Shown one piece after another: positions 1 to 5,303 of a DNA stretch of 5,794 bases (position 1 is its first letter; each line of letters opens with the position of its first letter). The translations under genes were made by a program, and so were the position numbers. This DNA comes from an uncultured Leucothrix sp. (lineage in GTDB: Bacteria > Pseudomonadota > Gammaproteobacteria > Thiotrichales > Thiotrichaceae), in contig CALKXC010000324.1 in the NCBI GenBank assembly GCA_938004025.1, positions 1 to 5,794 on the forward strand, given 5' to 3'. Below the pieces are notes generated by a model. That model worked only from the letters and a program-made list of their open reading frames with translations, was not told where the DNA came from and searched no databases.

Positions 1-1131
1 ACCAATTTGTGTTGTGCTCTCATCCATTGGAAACGTACTTTCCTCAGGTGTCACGACATAACTGTGCTGTGGTTGAAGGTCTTTTTGTGAGACATAAAAC
101 CCTTTGCTCAGTTTTGGTCTAGGGCTGCGCTTAATTTCTACAGCAATTTTTGTCTGGTCTGGCATTAACAGAACAAAGTCCATTTCTGCGCCTGCTGCCG
201 TTCGGTAAAAGTAAGGAATTGAAAAATCAGGCGCAACGGACATTAGGTTTTCAATGACAAAGCCTTCCCAGCTTGAACCAACGACAGGGTGCGTAATTAA
301 TGTGTCCCAATTTTTTATGTTTAGCAGGGCGTGCAGTAGACCGCTGTCTCTAATGTATAGAAGTGGAGTTTTGACTAGGCGCTTGCCAACGTTAACGTGA
401 AAAGGCTGCAAACGTCGGATAAGCATTAAGTCGACTAATAAGTCGGTGTAGGCAATAACTTTGCGATAGTCAATGCCGAGGTTGTTTGCAATCGTAGATG
501 CATTAAAGGGCTGACCCTGTAAATGTGCCAGCATCATCCATAGTCGTTGCATAGTCTCCTGTGGCACTGAGCGGTCAAAGAACGGAATGTCTTTTTCAAG
601 ATAACTGCGAATCAGGTATTTACGTTTACGAAAACTGTCTTCATCTGAATCGGCAGTGAAGCTTTGTGGAAAACCACCTCTACTCCACAGACTTTCAATC
701 TTATCTTTGCCTACTTCTATGGAGTGCAAAGTCGCCATGTCGAGGTAAGCAACACGGCCAGCAAGACTTTCACCCGCCTGTTTCATGAGCTCAACCGAAG
801 CAGACCCTAACAGCAAAAACTGACCTGATTCTTTGCCTTCTCGGCGGCGAGCATCAATGATGCCGCGCAGGACTGGAAAAAGGTCGGGCGTGTTTTGGAT
901 TTCATCAAAGATAATTAATTCATCTTTGTGCTGTTCGCAATACAGCTTAGGGTTTTGCATGATGGCTTCACGAGCAATAAAATCTTCGAGGTCGATATAG
1001 ATTGCTTTGTGGGTCGTGAGTAACGTTTGGGCAAGGGTAGTTTTGCCGACTTGACGTGCGCCTAAGAGTACTACGGCCGGTTCTTGTTTTAGTGCTTCAA
1101 TGACTGATTGTGTGATGGTTCTTGGTATCAT
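1..1131 (-). CDS. AAA ATPase with C-terminal DUF4143 domain (partial, stop codon outside window)
   Basis: Frame open from ATG at 1131 to the left edge: 377 residues without a stop. The family is usually about 380-400 residues, so little is missing. Seen: Walker A GARQVGKT (24-31), Walker B LIIFDE (72-77), a LLLGSAS strand (107-113) resembling sensor 1, LAGR (123-126), a region consistent with a winged helix (about 190-245), and the DUF4143 region (about 200-340). The latter has the pattern D318, E332-x-K334, with E289 and E294 upstream, resembling a PD-(D/E)XK nuclease core. The family consists of widespread solitary ATPases of unknown biological role; substrate and partner are unknown. Start choice: an in-frame TAA lies 10-12 bases upstream, and the next Met is residue 58. 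The purine-rich AAGG touches the ATG, too close for a normal ribosome site, so a leaderless mRNA is likely. The gene follows an orphan antitoxin on the same strand. Family assignment is firm; function is not. Confidence 0.93.
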   Translation of the reverse strand, partial: MIPRTITQSVIEALKQEPAVVLLGARQVGKTTLAQTLLTTHKAIYIDLEDFIAREAIMQNPKLYCEQHKDELIIFDEIQNTPDLFPVLRGIIDARRREGKESGQFLLLGSASVELMKQAGESLAGRVAYLDMATLHSIEVGKDKIESLWSRGGFPQSFTADSDEDSFRKRKYLIRSYLEKDIPFFDRSVPQETMQRLWMMLAHLQGQPFNASTIANNLGIDYRKVIAYTDLLVDLMLIRRLQPFHVNVGKRLVKTPLLYIRDSGLLHALLNIKNWDTLITHPVVGSSWEGFVIENLMSVAPDFSIPYFYRTAAGAEMDFVLLMPDQTKIAVEIKRSPRPKLSKGFYVSQKDLQPQHSYVVTPEESTFPMDESTTQIG

Positions 1132-1169
1132 CCTTGTAAATTATCATTTGAATTGATAATTTACAAGGA
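1131..1169. promoter_or_regulatory. Perfect 16-bp inverted repeat containing the ATPase promoter and start codon
   Basis: Arms TCCTTGTAAATTATCA (1131-1146) and its exact reverse complement (1154-1169) flank a 7-base spacer. Read on the minus strand, TTGTAA (1166-1161) and GATAAT (1145-1140) make a -35/-10 pair with a short 15-base spacer. The expected transcription start falls within a base or two of the ATG at 1131. Because of the symmetry, the same hexamers also occur on the plus strand (1134-1139 and 1155-1160). The arrangement suggests an operator covering its own promoter. A transposon-like end is the alternative. The repeat is certain; its role is inferred. Confidence 0.75.
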
Positions 1170-1223
1170 GAATGGTTTTCCAGTGTTACTCCTGAAGAGT
1201 TTGGCAGCTAGGACAATGAGCAT
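1161..1223 (-). pseudogene. Probable decayed 5' remnant of a VapC/FitB-type PIN-domain toxin gene
   Basis: An ATG at 1223 overlaps the antitoxin's last codons as GAATG, the translational-coupling overlap usual for fitAB/vapBC pairs. The frame reads MLIVL, a common VapC/FitB start. The family normally continues DTNV, where D is the first catalytic acidic residue. Here it continues AAKL, and each of these codons is one base from a codon for the expected residue. The frame stops after 20 residues, at TAA 1163-1161 inside the palindrome. PIN toxins are about 130-140 residues, so any remnant has no catalytic site and cannot be active. The match is only five residues plus position, so chance remains possible. 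Confidence 0.4.
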
Positions 1224-1453
1224 TCTTTGAAACTCAATGGTTGATGAGGTGTGCGCTTAGGAAGTACTAAATCAACACCGTATTCTTGACCAAAGTATTC
1301 CAATGCCAAGTCGCCAATTCTGATTTGTGGAGCCAAAGCTTCCCGCAAGATTCGAAGTGCTTCCTCTTCCATCGACACTTGATGTTCGGCCGCACGCACG
1401 CGCAAGCTCTGCAAGTTTTCATTTTCTAGTTTTCTAATAATTAAGCTAGTCAT
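1208..1453 (-). CDS. FitA/VapB-like ribbon-helix-helix antitoxin, without an intact toxin partner
   Basis: An 81-residue protein. The N-terminal strand SLIIRKL (3-9) and two helices (about 10-23 and 27-40, with VSMEEEALRILREAL) form a ribbon-helix-helix DNA-binding fold. The tail has IGDLALEYFG (46-55), then GVDLVLPKRTPHQPLSF (59-75), the typical toxin-binding end of FitA/StbC-family antitoxins. Such proteins dimerise, repress their own promoter and neutralise a PIN-domain RNase encoded immediately downstream. The start at 1453 is chosen because family proteins begin with this strand; a longer frame from 1504 only adds 17 unrelated residues. No good ribosome site is visible. Family members usually stop just after the equivalent of F75-K-E; here four extra residues (CSLS) follow, as expected if the original stop was lost. 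The toxin gene is missing or reduced to a remnant. Confidence 0.85.
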   Translation of the reverse strand: MTSLIIRKLENENLQSLRVRAAEHQVSMEEEALRILREALAPQIRIGDLALEYFGQEYGVDLVLPKRTPHQPLSFKECSLS

Positions 1454-1476
1454 TAGTGATACGCATTCATTAAGTT

Positions 1477-1503
1477 TGAAAGCACACGATAGCAGTGCTT
1501 TCA
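1477..1503. promoter_or_regulatory. Inverted repeat upstream of the antitoxin, candidate autoregulatory operator
   Basis: TGAAAGCAC (1477-1485) and GTGCTTTCA (1495-1503) are exact 9-bp inverted arms around a 9-base spacer, ending 23 bases before the antitoxin ATG. Ribbon-helix-helix antitoxins of this type bind inverted repeats in their own promoter, so this is the natural operator candidate. The minus-strand spacer and arm also contain TGCTATC, resembling the half-site reported for gonococcal FitA (from memory). The repeat is seen; its role is inferred. Confidence 0.45.
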
Positions 1504-1582
1504 TATGCTAGCAAATTGCTTACTGCCGTTTTCAGTTCTAGAACAAAGAACGCAGAATTAATGGAGGCTTGGATTGCCGAAT

Positions 1583-2152
1583 TCAAACCTTCTTCAAAGT
1601 CCGCCCACCCAACACAATCCGCGTCCCATTCAAATTCCCTTCAATCTGCCTAGAATTATCTGTCAACGAGATATTCTTAATAACAGCACCACGCTTTGCC
1701 GTAAAATTCGCCCCAGTAATAAAGATATCCTTAGTCATAATCGCAGAGTCACCGGCCGCAAACGCTACGCCATTAATATCCAAAGTAGGCTCATCAATCG
1801 CCCGAATCATAGCGTCATCGACTGCCCATTTTTTTACATCATCTTCGAGGTAAAGCATTTCCAATAACTCTTCTGGCCAGCCTTCACCCTTTATGCGTTT
1901 CAACAAACGCCAAGACATAACCTGCACTGCCGCGGTTTGCGACCACATACGATCACTCAGGCAGCGCCAGTGGCTCGACACCATCTGATCAGGATTTTCA
2001 ATTTGATTTAAGCAGTTCGAGCAGACAAGCAAAGACTTATCTAAGCTTTTAAGCGTGATGGGAGGGACATCATACGTCGATAGTGCTTCTTGAGAGCTGC
2101 ACAGCTCACATTTGTTATCGGCGCGCTTTAATAATGCTTGATCAATAGACAT
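1583..2152 (-). CDS. phnA: PhnA/YjdM family protein, long form with N-terminal zinc ribbon
   Basis: A 189-residue protein. N-terminal zinc ribbon: C15-x2-C18 and C44-x2-C47 (CELC, CSNC). The C-terminal PhnA domain (about 123-189) has the family signature GDSAIMTKD (134-142), then GANFTAKRG (147-155), NISLTDN (160-166), IEGN and GTRIVLGGRTLKK. A middle segment (about 55-115), rich in Trp and charged residues, makes it longer than E. coli YjdM/PhnA (about 110 residues); such long versions are common in gammaproteobacteria. Despite the name, the family is not the phosphonoacetate hydrolase, no phosphonate genes are nearby, and its function is essentially unknown. AGG about 7 bases before the ATG is the likely ribosome site. 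It is transcribed divergently from the nuclease gene at 2306; the antitoxin follows on the same strand after 129 bases. No clear terminator is seen in that gap. Confidence 0.92.
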   Translation of the reverse strand: MSIDQALLKRADNKCELCSSQEALSTYDVPPITLKSLDKSLLVCSNCLNQIENPDQMVSSHWRCLSDRMWSQTAAVQVMSWRLLKRIKGEGWPEELLEMLYLEDDVKKWAVDDAMIRAIDEPTLDINGVAFAAGDSAIMTKDIFITGANFTAKRGAVIKNISLTDNSRQIEGNLNGTRIVLGGRTLKKV

Positions 2153-2196
2153 TTTAAACCTGAATATTTGAGTAAAAAGGTGGCTTAACTCAGTGG

Positions 2197-2225
2197 ATTA
2201 TAAATGCTTTAGCAAAACCACACTA
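2197..2225 (-). promoter_or_regulatory. Candidate sigma-70 promoter for phnA
   Basis: On the minus strand a perfect TATAAT -10 box (2202-2197) lies 17 bases from a weak -35-like TAGTGT (2225-2220). Transcription would start near 2190, giving a leader of about 38 bases before the phnA ATG at 2152. It lies in the 153-base divergent gap between phnA and the nuclease gene. For the plus-strand nuclease gene I found only poor matches (for example TTGTCT at 2227-2232) and do not call a promoter. Confidence 0.4.
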
Positions 2226-2305
2226 TTTGTCTTTTTAGCATAAATCAGAATAAGATCTCACCTTGAAACGCAACCCCAAACACTCCGCTAAAGGCAAGCA
2301 AATAC

Positions 2306-3748
2306 ATGAACGATTTTAGTAAGCTCGCCTATGTCGACTTAGAAACGACGGGTGGTCGCCCGACTTCTGACCGCATTACCGAAATCGCTATTGTGCAAAC
2401 AATTGATGGCGTCGTGGTTGATGAGTGGCACACATTAGTTAATCCGGGTATCCAGATTCCAGAGATGATTCAGCGCATTATTGGCATTACACCTGCCATG
2501 GTAAAAGACTCTCCGACCTTTGAAGAAATCTTGCCAATCGTAATGGAAAAGTTAGAAGGTTTTGTATTTGTCGCTCACAACGCACGTTTTGATACCGGCT
2601 TTTTGAAGAATGCTTACAAGCGTTTAGGCGAAGATTTTAGCTACCCTGTTCTCTGTACGGTGAAGCTCTCACGCAAGCTTTACACGCAGTACAAAAGACA
2701 TAATCTCGATTCTATTATTCAACGGTTCAACTTAAAGTGTGACGCTCGACATCGGGCATTGGGTGATGCTGCGGCATTGCCACAATTAGTCAGCCGTATG
2801 TTTAAAGACTTTGATCGCGGCGATGTATTGGCTGCCATGGCTCTACAACGCAAACTTGGCAGTGTGCCACCGCATCTTGACCCCAAAATATTCGATGAAA
2901 TGCCCAATGAGCCCGGAGTTTATTTGTTTTATGGCGAGTCGGGTGCTTTGCTTTATGTCGGTAAAAGCGTGCAGATTCGCACGAGGGTGATGTCGCACTT
3001 TTCCAGTGATCATAGTAATGACCGTGAAATGCGCATGGCGCAGCAGGTCCATGATATTGAATGGATTGTCACGGCAGGTGAGTTTAGTGCGCTGATGTTA
3101 GAAGCTGATTTAGTAAAAAAGCGCGCCCCATTATTTAATCGCCAGTTAAGACGACAAAAAACGCTGTTTAGTTTGTATTGGGAAGGGAATTCTCCTAAAG
3201 AAATTAAATCCAACACCGTCAGCACCCCAGTCATTAGAGATATTAACGCTGATGACAATGTGTCTGACTCCGCTCGATTAGACAATAGTTATGGCTTGTT
3301 TCGAAGTCGTAAGCAAGCCAGCGAGCTGCTGAAGAAAATTCAGAAAGACAGTCAGTTATGCGCCAAGCAGCTAGGCCTTGAAAAGGGGAAGGGGCCGTGT
3401 TTCTCTTTCCAGCTGAAACGCTGTCGAGGAATCTGCTGCGAGCAGGAGAGTGCCATTAGCTACCGACTCCGTTTACAGCAAGCGTTATCACCGATTAAAG
3501 TTAAAGGCTGGCCTTACGATGGGCCGGTTGGTATTTATGAAACCAATGAAAAAAGTGGCTTAAGCTGCATACACATTATTTCAAACTGGCAGTACTTGGG
3601 TAAGGTGAATGATGAAAGTGAATTGGCCGATTTTAGTCACGATGACAGCATTAGTTTGGATATTGATTTCTACCGTATCTGCATTTCTCAATTACAAAAA
3701 AATAGCAAAGTAATTCCGCTAAATACCGTGATTAATCACGCTGGTTAG
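2306..3748 (+). CDS. DEDDh 3'-5' exonuclease fused to GIY-YIG nuclease with UvrC-like cysteine cluster
   Basis: A 480-residue two-nuclease fusion. Residues 6-168 are a DnaQ-like exonuclease with all DEDDh residues: D11 and E13 in YVDLETTG, D96 in HNARFD, H149 and D154 in RHRALGD. Residues about 198-280 are a GIY-YIG domain like UvrC and Cho: GVYLF (204-208), LLYVGKS (215-221), R225, E266 in MLEADLVKK, N278 in PLFN. Further on, C352, C365, C373 and C377 match the spacing of the four cysteines that hold the [4Fe-4S] cluster in UvrC. The UvrB-binding and RNase H-like C-terminal parts of UvrC are absent; residues 380-480 match nothing I recognise. Likely role: cytoplasmic DNA repair, nicking at or near lesions with end processing. 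Automated annotation often calls such proteins DNA polymerase III epsilon, which is misleading. Related fusions are known, for example in mycobacteria. AAAGG at 2290-2294 is a rather distant ribosome site (11-base spacer). Confidence 0.93.
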   Translation: MNDFSKLAYVDLETTGGRPTSDRITEIAIVQTIDGVVVDEWHTLVNPGIQIPEMIQRIIGITPAMVKDSPTFEEILPIVMEKLEGFVFVAHNARFDTGFLKNAYKRLGEDFSYPVLCTVKLSRKLYTQYKRHNLDSIIQRFNLKCDARHRALGDAAALPQLVSRMFKDFDRGDVLAAMALQRKLGSVPPHLDPKIFDEMPNEPGVYLFYGESGALLYVGKSVQIRTRVMSHFSSDHSNDREMRMAQQVHDIEWIVTAGEFSALMLEADLVKKRAPLFNRQLRRQKTLFSLYWEGNSPKEIKSNTVSTPVIRDINADDNVSDSARLDNSYGLFRSRKQASELLKKIQKDSQLCAKQLGLEKGKGPCFSFQLKRCRGICCEQESAISYRLRLQQALSPIKVKGWPYDGPVGIYETNEKSGLSCIHIISNWQYLGKVNDESELADFSHDDSISLDIDFYRICISQLQKNSKVIPLNTVINHAG

Positions 3749-3765
3749 CGACAAAGTAAAATGGC

Positions 3766-3783
3766 TGTGCATACGTATTCACA
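3766..3783. promoter_or_regulatory. LacI-family-type operator upstream of the sugar-transport operon
   Basis: TGTGCATACGTATTCACA is an 18-bp palindrome with a single mismatched pair (3770/3779). Its central 14 bases (3768-3781) have the layout TG-A--CG--T-CA, which fits the LacI/GalR family pattern with a central CG. It overlaps the proposed -35 box and lies about 120 bases before the solute-binding protein gene. That is where a sugar-responsive repressor would act. No LacI-type gene lies within the window. Confidence 0.5.
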
Positions 3784-3806
3784 AAGCACTTGCAATTAAA
3801 TTTGAT
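3778..3806 (+). promoter_or_regulatory. Candidate promoter of the ABC-transporter operon
   Basis: TTCACA (3778-3783, five of six -35 consensus bases) is followed after 17 bases by TTTGAT (3801-3806, four of six -10 bases). Transcription would start near 3813, leaving a leader of about 90 bases. The -35 box overlaps the palindrome at 3766-3783, which suits repression. An alternative pair, TTGCAA (3790-3795) and TAATCT (3813-3818), is weaker. Confidence 0.3.
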
Positions 3807-3901
3807 TCTCAGTAATCTCTTTAGACTGGTCGAAGCTGAGGGCGGTTTTTCTAGAAGCGTACTGACGCGGCTTGTAATTAAAAACCATTGAGGAATCCGG
3901 A

Positions 3902-5143
3902 ATGAATCTAAGTTTAAAGGTATTAGGCCTAGCGGTTGCGCTATCGCTTACATCAGGCGCTGTTCAAGCAAGAGAATGCTTTGTTGCGACTGGTAACGTG
4001 AAAATCTTATCAAACGACTTCCCTGCATTACACGCAGTGGCTAAAGCAGCTGAAGCTTGTGCTTCTGACACGCTCAAAGTCTCTAAAAACCAAACTAAAG
4101 AACATAAAGATATTCAGGTGGCTGCATTAACGGCTAACCCAGCTGAATATACCGTGGCTATTGTTGCTAACAGCACCTTGGTTACGTTGATGAATGACGG
4201 CTTGGTTCGTCCTTTGAATGACTATGTTGCAAAGTACGGTCAGGACCTTGGTAAAAACCAGCTAATCACTATCAACGGTGATGTAATGGCGGTTGCTTTC
4301 ATGGCAAATGCACAGCACTTGTTCTACCGTGAAGACATCCTTAAGAAAGCGGGCGTAGAAGTACCGACTTCTTATGAAGAAATGGTTGCTGCGGGTAAGA
4401 AAATTAAAGAAATGGGTTTGATGAAGAATCCATTAAGCGGAACTTATAAGTCTGGTTGGAACTTGGGTGAAGAGTTCATCAACATGTACATGGGTACTGG
4501 CGCTGACATGTTTGAGAAGGGCAGTGCGATGCCTGCAATCAACAATGAAAACGGTATTGCTGCACTTAACATGATGAAGCAGGTTACTGAGCTAATGAAT
4601 CCTGACTTCCTAACACTGGATTCAAATGCAGTACAGGCTGATTGGGAAGCGGGTAATGTTGCGATGACGGTACTGTGGGGCTCACGTGCTGCGGGTGTTT
4701 TAGATGACGAAGGTTCAACGCCTGAAGTCGTTGCTGCAACTAAGTTTGCCTCTGCACCGACAGTAGGCGGTGGAAGTACTCCAGCAACTACATTATGGTG
4801 GGATGGTTTCGCCATTGCTAAGAATGCAAGCGACGCGGATGCAGAAGCTTCATTTGCTACAATGGCGAGTGCGACTTCTTTAGATATGGCTAAGGCCAAT
4901 GCTGATGATGCGACTTGGTTGATTAAAGGTTCTACTCCAACTGCAAAATCTGTTGGTGTTGCTGCAAGTGCTGCTGGCGGCGCTCAGCCATACCCAATGC
5001 TTCCTTATGCTGGTTTAATGCATACGGCTTTGGGTAACGAGCTTTCTGACTTCCTTCAAGGAAAAGAGTCTGCTGAGCAGGCACTAAAAGATGTTGAAGC
5101 GGCTTACATGACGGCTGCAAAAGAAAAAGGCTTTATAAAATAA
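3902..5143 (+). CDS. Sugar ABC transporter, periplasmic solute-binding protein (family 1)
   Basis: A 413-residue secreted protein. The signal peptide has a short basic start (K6), a hydrophobic core LGLAVALSLTSGA and a probable signal peptidase I site after VQA (21-23), giving a mature protein of about 390 residues. It lacks a lipobox. The body is a two-lobed family 1 (MalE/UgpB-like) binding protein. Recognisable blocks are DIQVAALTANPAEYT (70-84), MAVAFMANAQHLFYREDILKKAGVEVP (129-155, typical of sugar-binding proteins) and a late TLWWDGFAI whose aromatics suit sugar stacking. Two cysteines (C26, C53) near the mature N-terminus could form a disulfide. It captures a sugar in the periplasm and delivers it to the permease encoded downstream; the exact sugar cannot be read from sequence. 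GAGGA at 3890-3894, 7 bases before the ATG, is a strong ribosome site. A LacI-type operator lies upstream. Confidence 0.94.
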   Translation: MNLSLKVLGLAVALSLTSGAVQARECFVATGNVKILSNDFPALHAVAKAAEACASDTLKVSKNQTKEHKDIQVAALTANPAEYTVAIVANSTLVTLMNDGLVRPLNDYVAKYGQDLGKNQLITINGDVMAVAFMANAQHLFYREDILKKAGVEVPTSYEEMVAAGKKIKEMGLMKNPLSGTYKSGWNLGEEFINMYMGTGADMFEKGSAMPAINNENGIAALNMMKQVTELMNPDFLTLDSNAVQADWEAGNVAMTVLWGSRAAGVLDDEGSTPEVVAATKFASAPTVGGGSTPATTLWWDGFAIAKNASDADAEASFATMASATSLDMAKANADDATWLIKGSTPTAKSVGVAASAAGGAQPYPMLPYAGLMHTALGNELSDFLQGKESAEQALKDVEAAYMTAAKEKGFIK

Positions 5144-5160
5144 GTCGATTTCAATGAGTG

Positions 5161-5196
5161 GATTGACTCGGCCTGTTCACATAGCTTGAGTCAATC
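5161..5196 (+). repeat. First intercistronic inverted repeat after the binding-protein gene
   Basis: GATTGACTC (5161-5169) pairs perfectly with GAGTCAATC (5188-5196) around an 18-base loop, 17 bases after the stop codon of the binding-protein gene. It could be an mRNA-stabilising hairpin or a protein-binding site. No T-run follows, so it is not a typical intrinsic terminator. Confidence 0.5.
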
Positions 5197-5211
5197 ACTT
5201 TAGAAAGACCC

Positions 5212-5240
5212 TCTAGGAAGCCATTGGGCTTCCTAGATTT
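5212..5240 (+). terminator. Strong intercistronic hairpin between binding protein and permease (leaky terminator or mRNA stabiliser)
   Basis: TCTAGGAAGCC (5212-5222) and GGCTTCCTAGA (5227-5237) form a perfect 11-bp stem with a 4-base ATTG loop, followed only by TTT. The short T-run suggests partial termination or protection of the upstream mRNA from 3' exonucleases. Either would raise binding-protein output relative to the permease, as known for malE/malF-type operons. The hairpin is certain; which role applies is inferred. Confidence 0.6.
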
Positions 5241-5303
5241 CACTTCAGAATTTTCTCTAGTAACGTTTGCCGACAAGAGCAATGCTCATGTCTTGGGGGA
5301 ACT

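Noticed and set aside
1454..1504. Longer antitoxin start at 1504
   Set aside because: It would add 17 residues foreign to the family and would place the candidate operator inside the gene; the family begins at the strand starting at 1453.
1535..1544. GTTCTAGAAC palindrome between phnA and the antitoxin
   Set aside because: A 10-bp palindrome without a T-run or promoter context is too short to assign a role.
1569..1867. Two overlapping plus-strand open frames of 94-97 residues
   Set aside because: Both are antisense to the well-supported PhnA domain and resemble no known family.
2719..3285. Minus-strand open frames of 62-91 residues inside the nuclease gene
   Set aside because: Each is antisense to conserved exonuclease or GIY-YIG coding sequence and shows no coding character of its own.
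3766..3783. CRP binding site
   Set aside because: TGTG and CACA half-sites are present, but the central spacing is two bases too long for CRP; the central CG fits a LacI-family operator better.
3838..3855. GC-rich stretch followed by five T bases, terminator-like
   Set aside because: GGGCGG before the T-run has no pairing partner upstream, so no stem can form.
4444..4899. 151-residue open frame on the minus strand
   Set aside because: It lies fully inside the binding-protein gene, is low in complexity (Ala/Ser-rich from reversed codons) and has no recognisable family or ribosome site.
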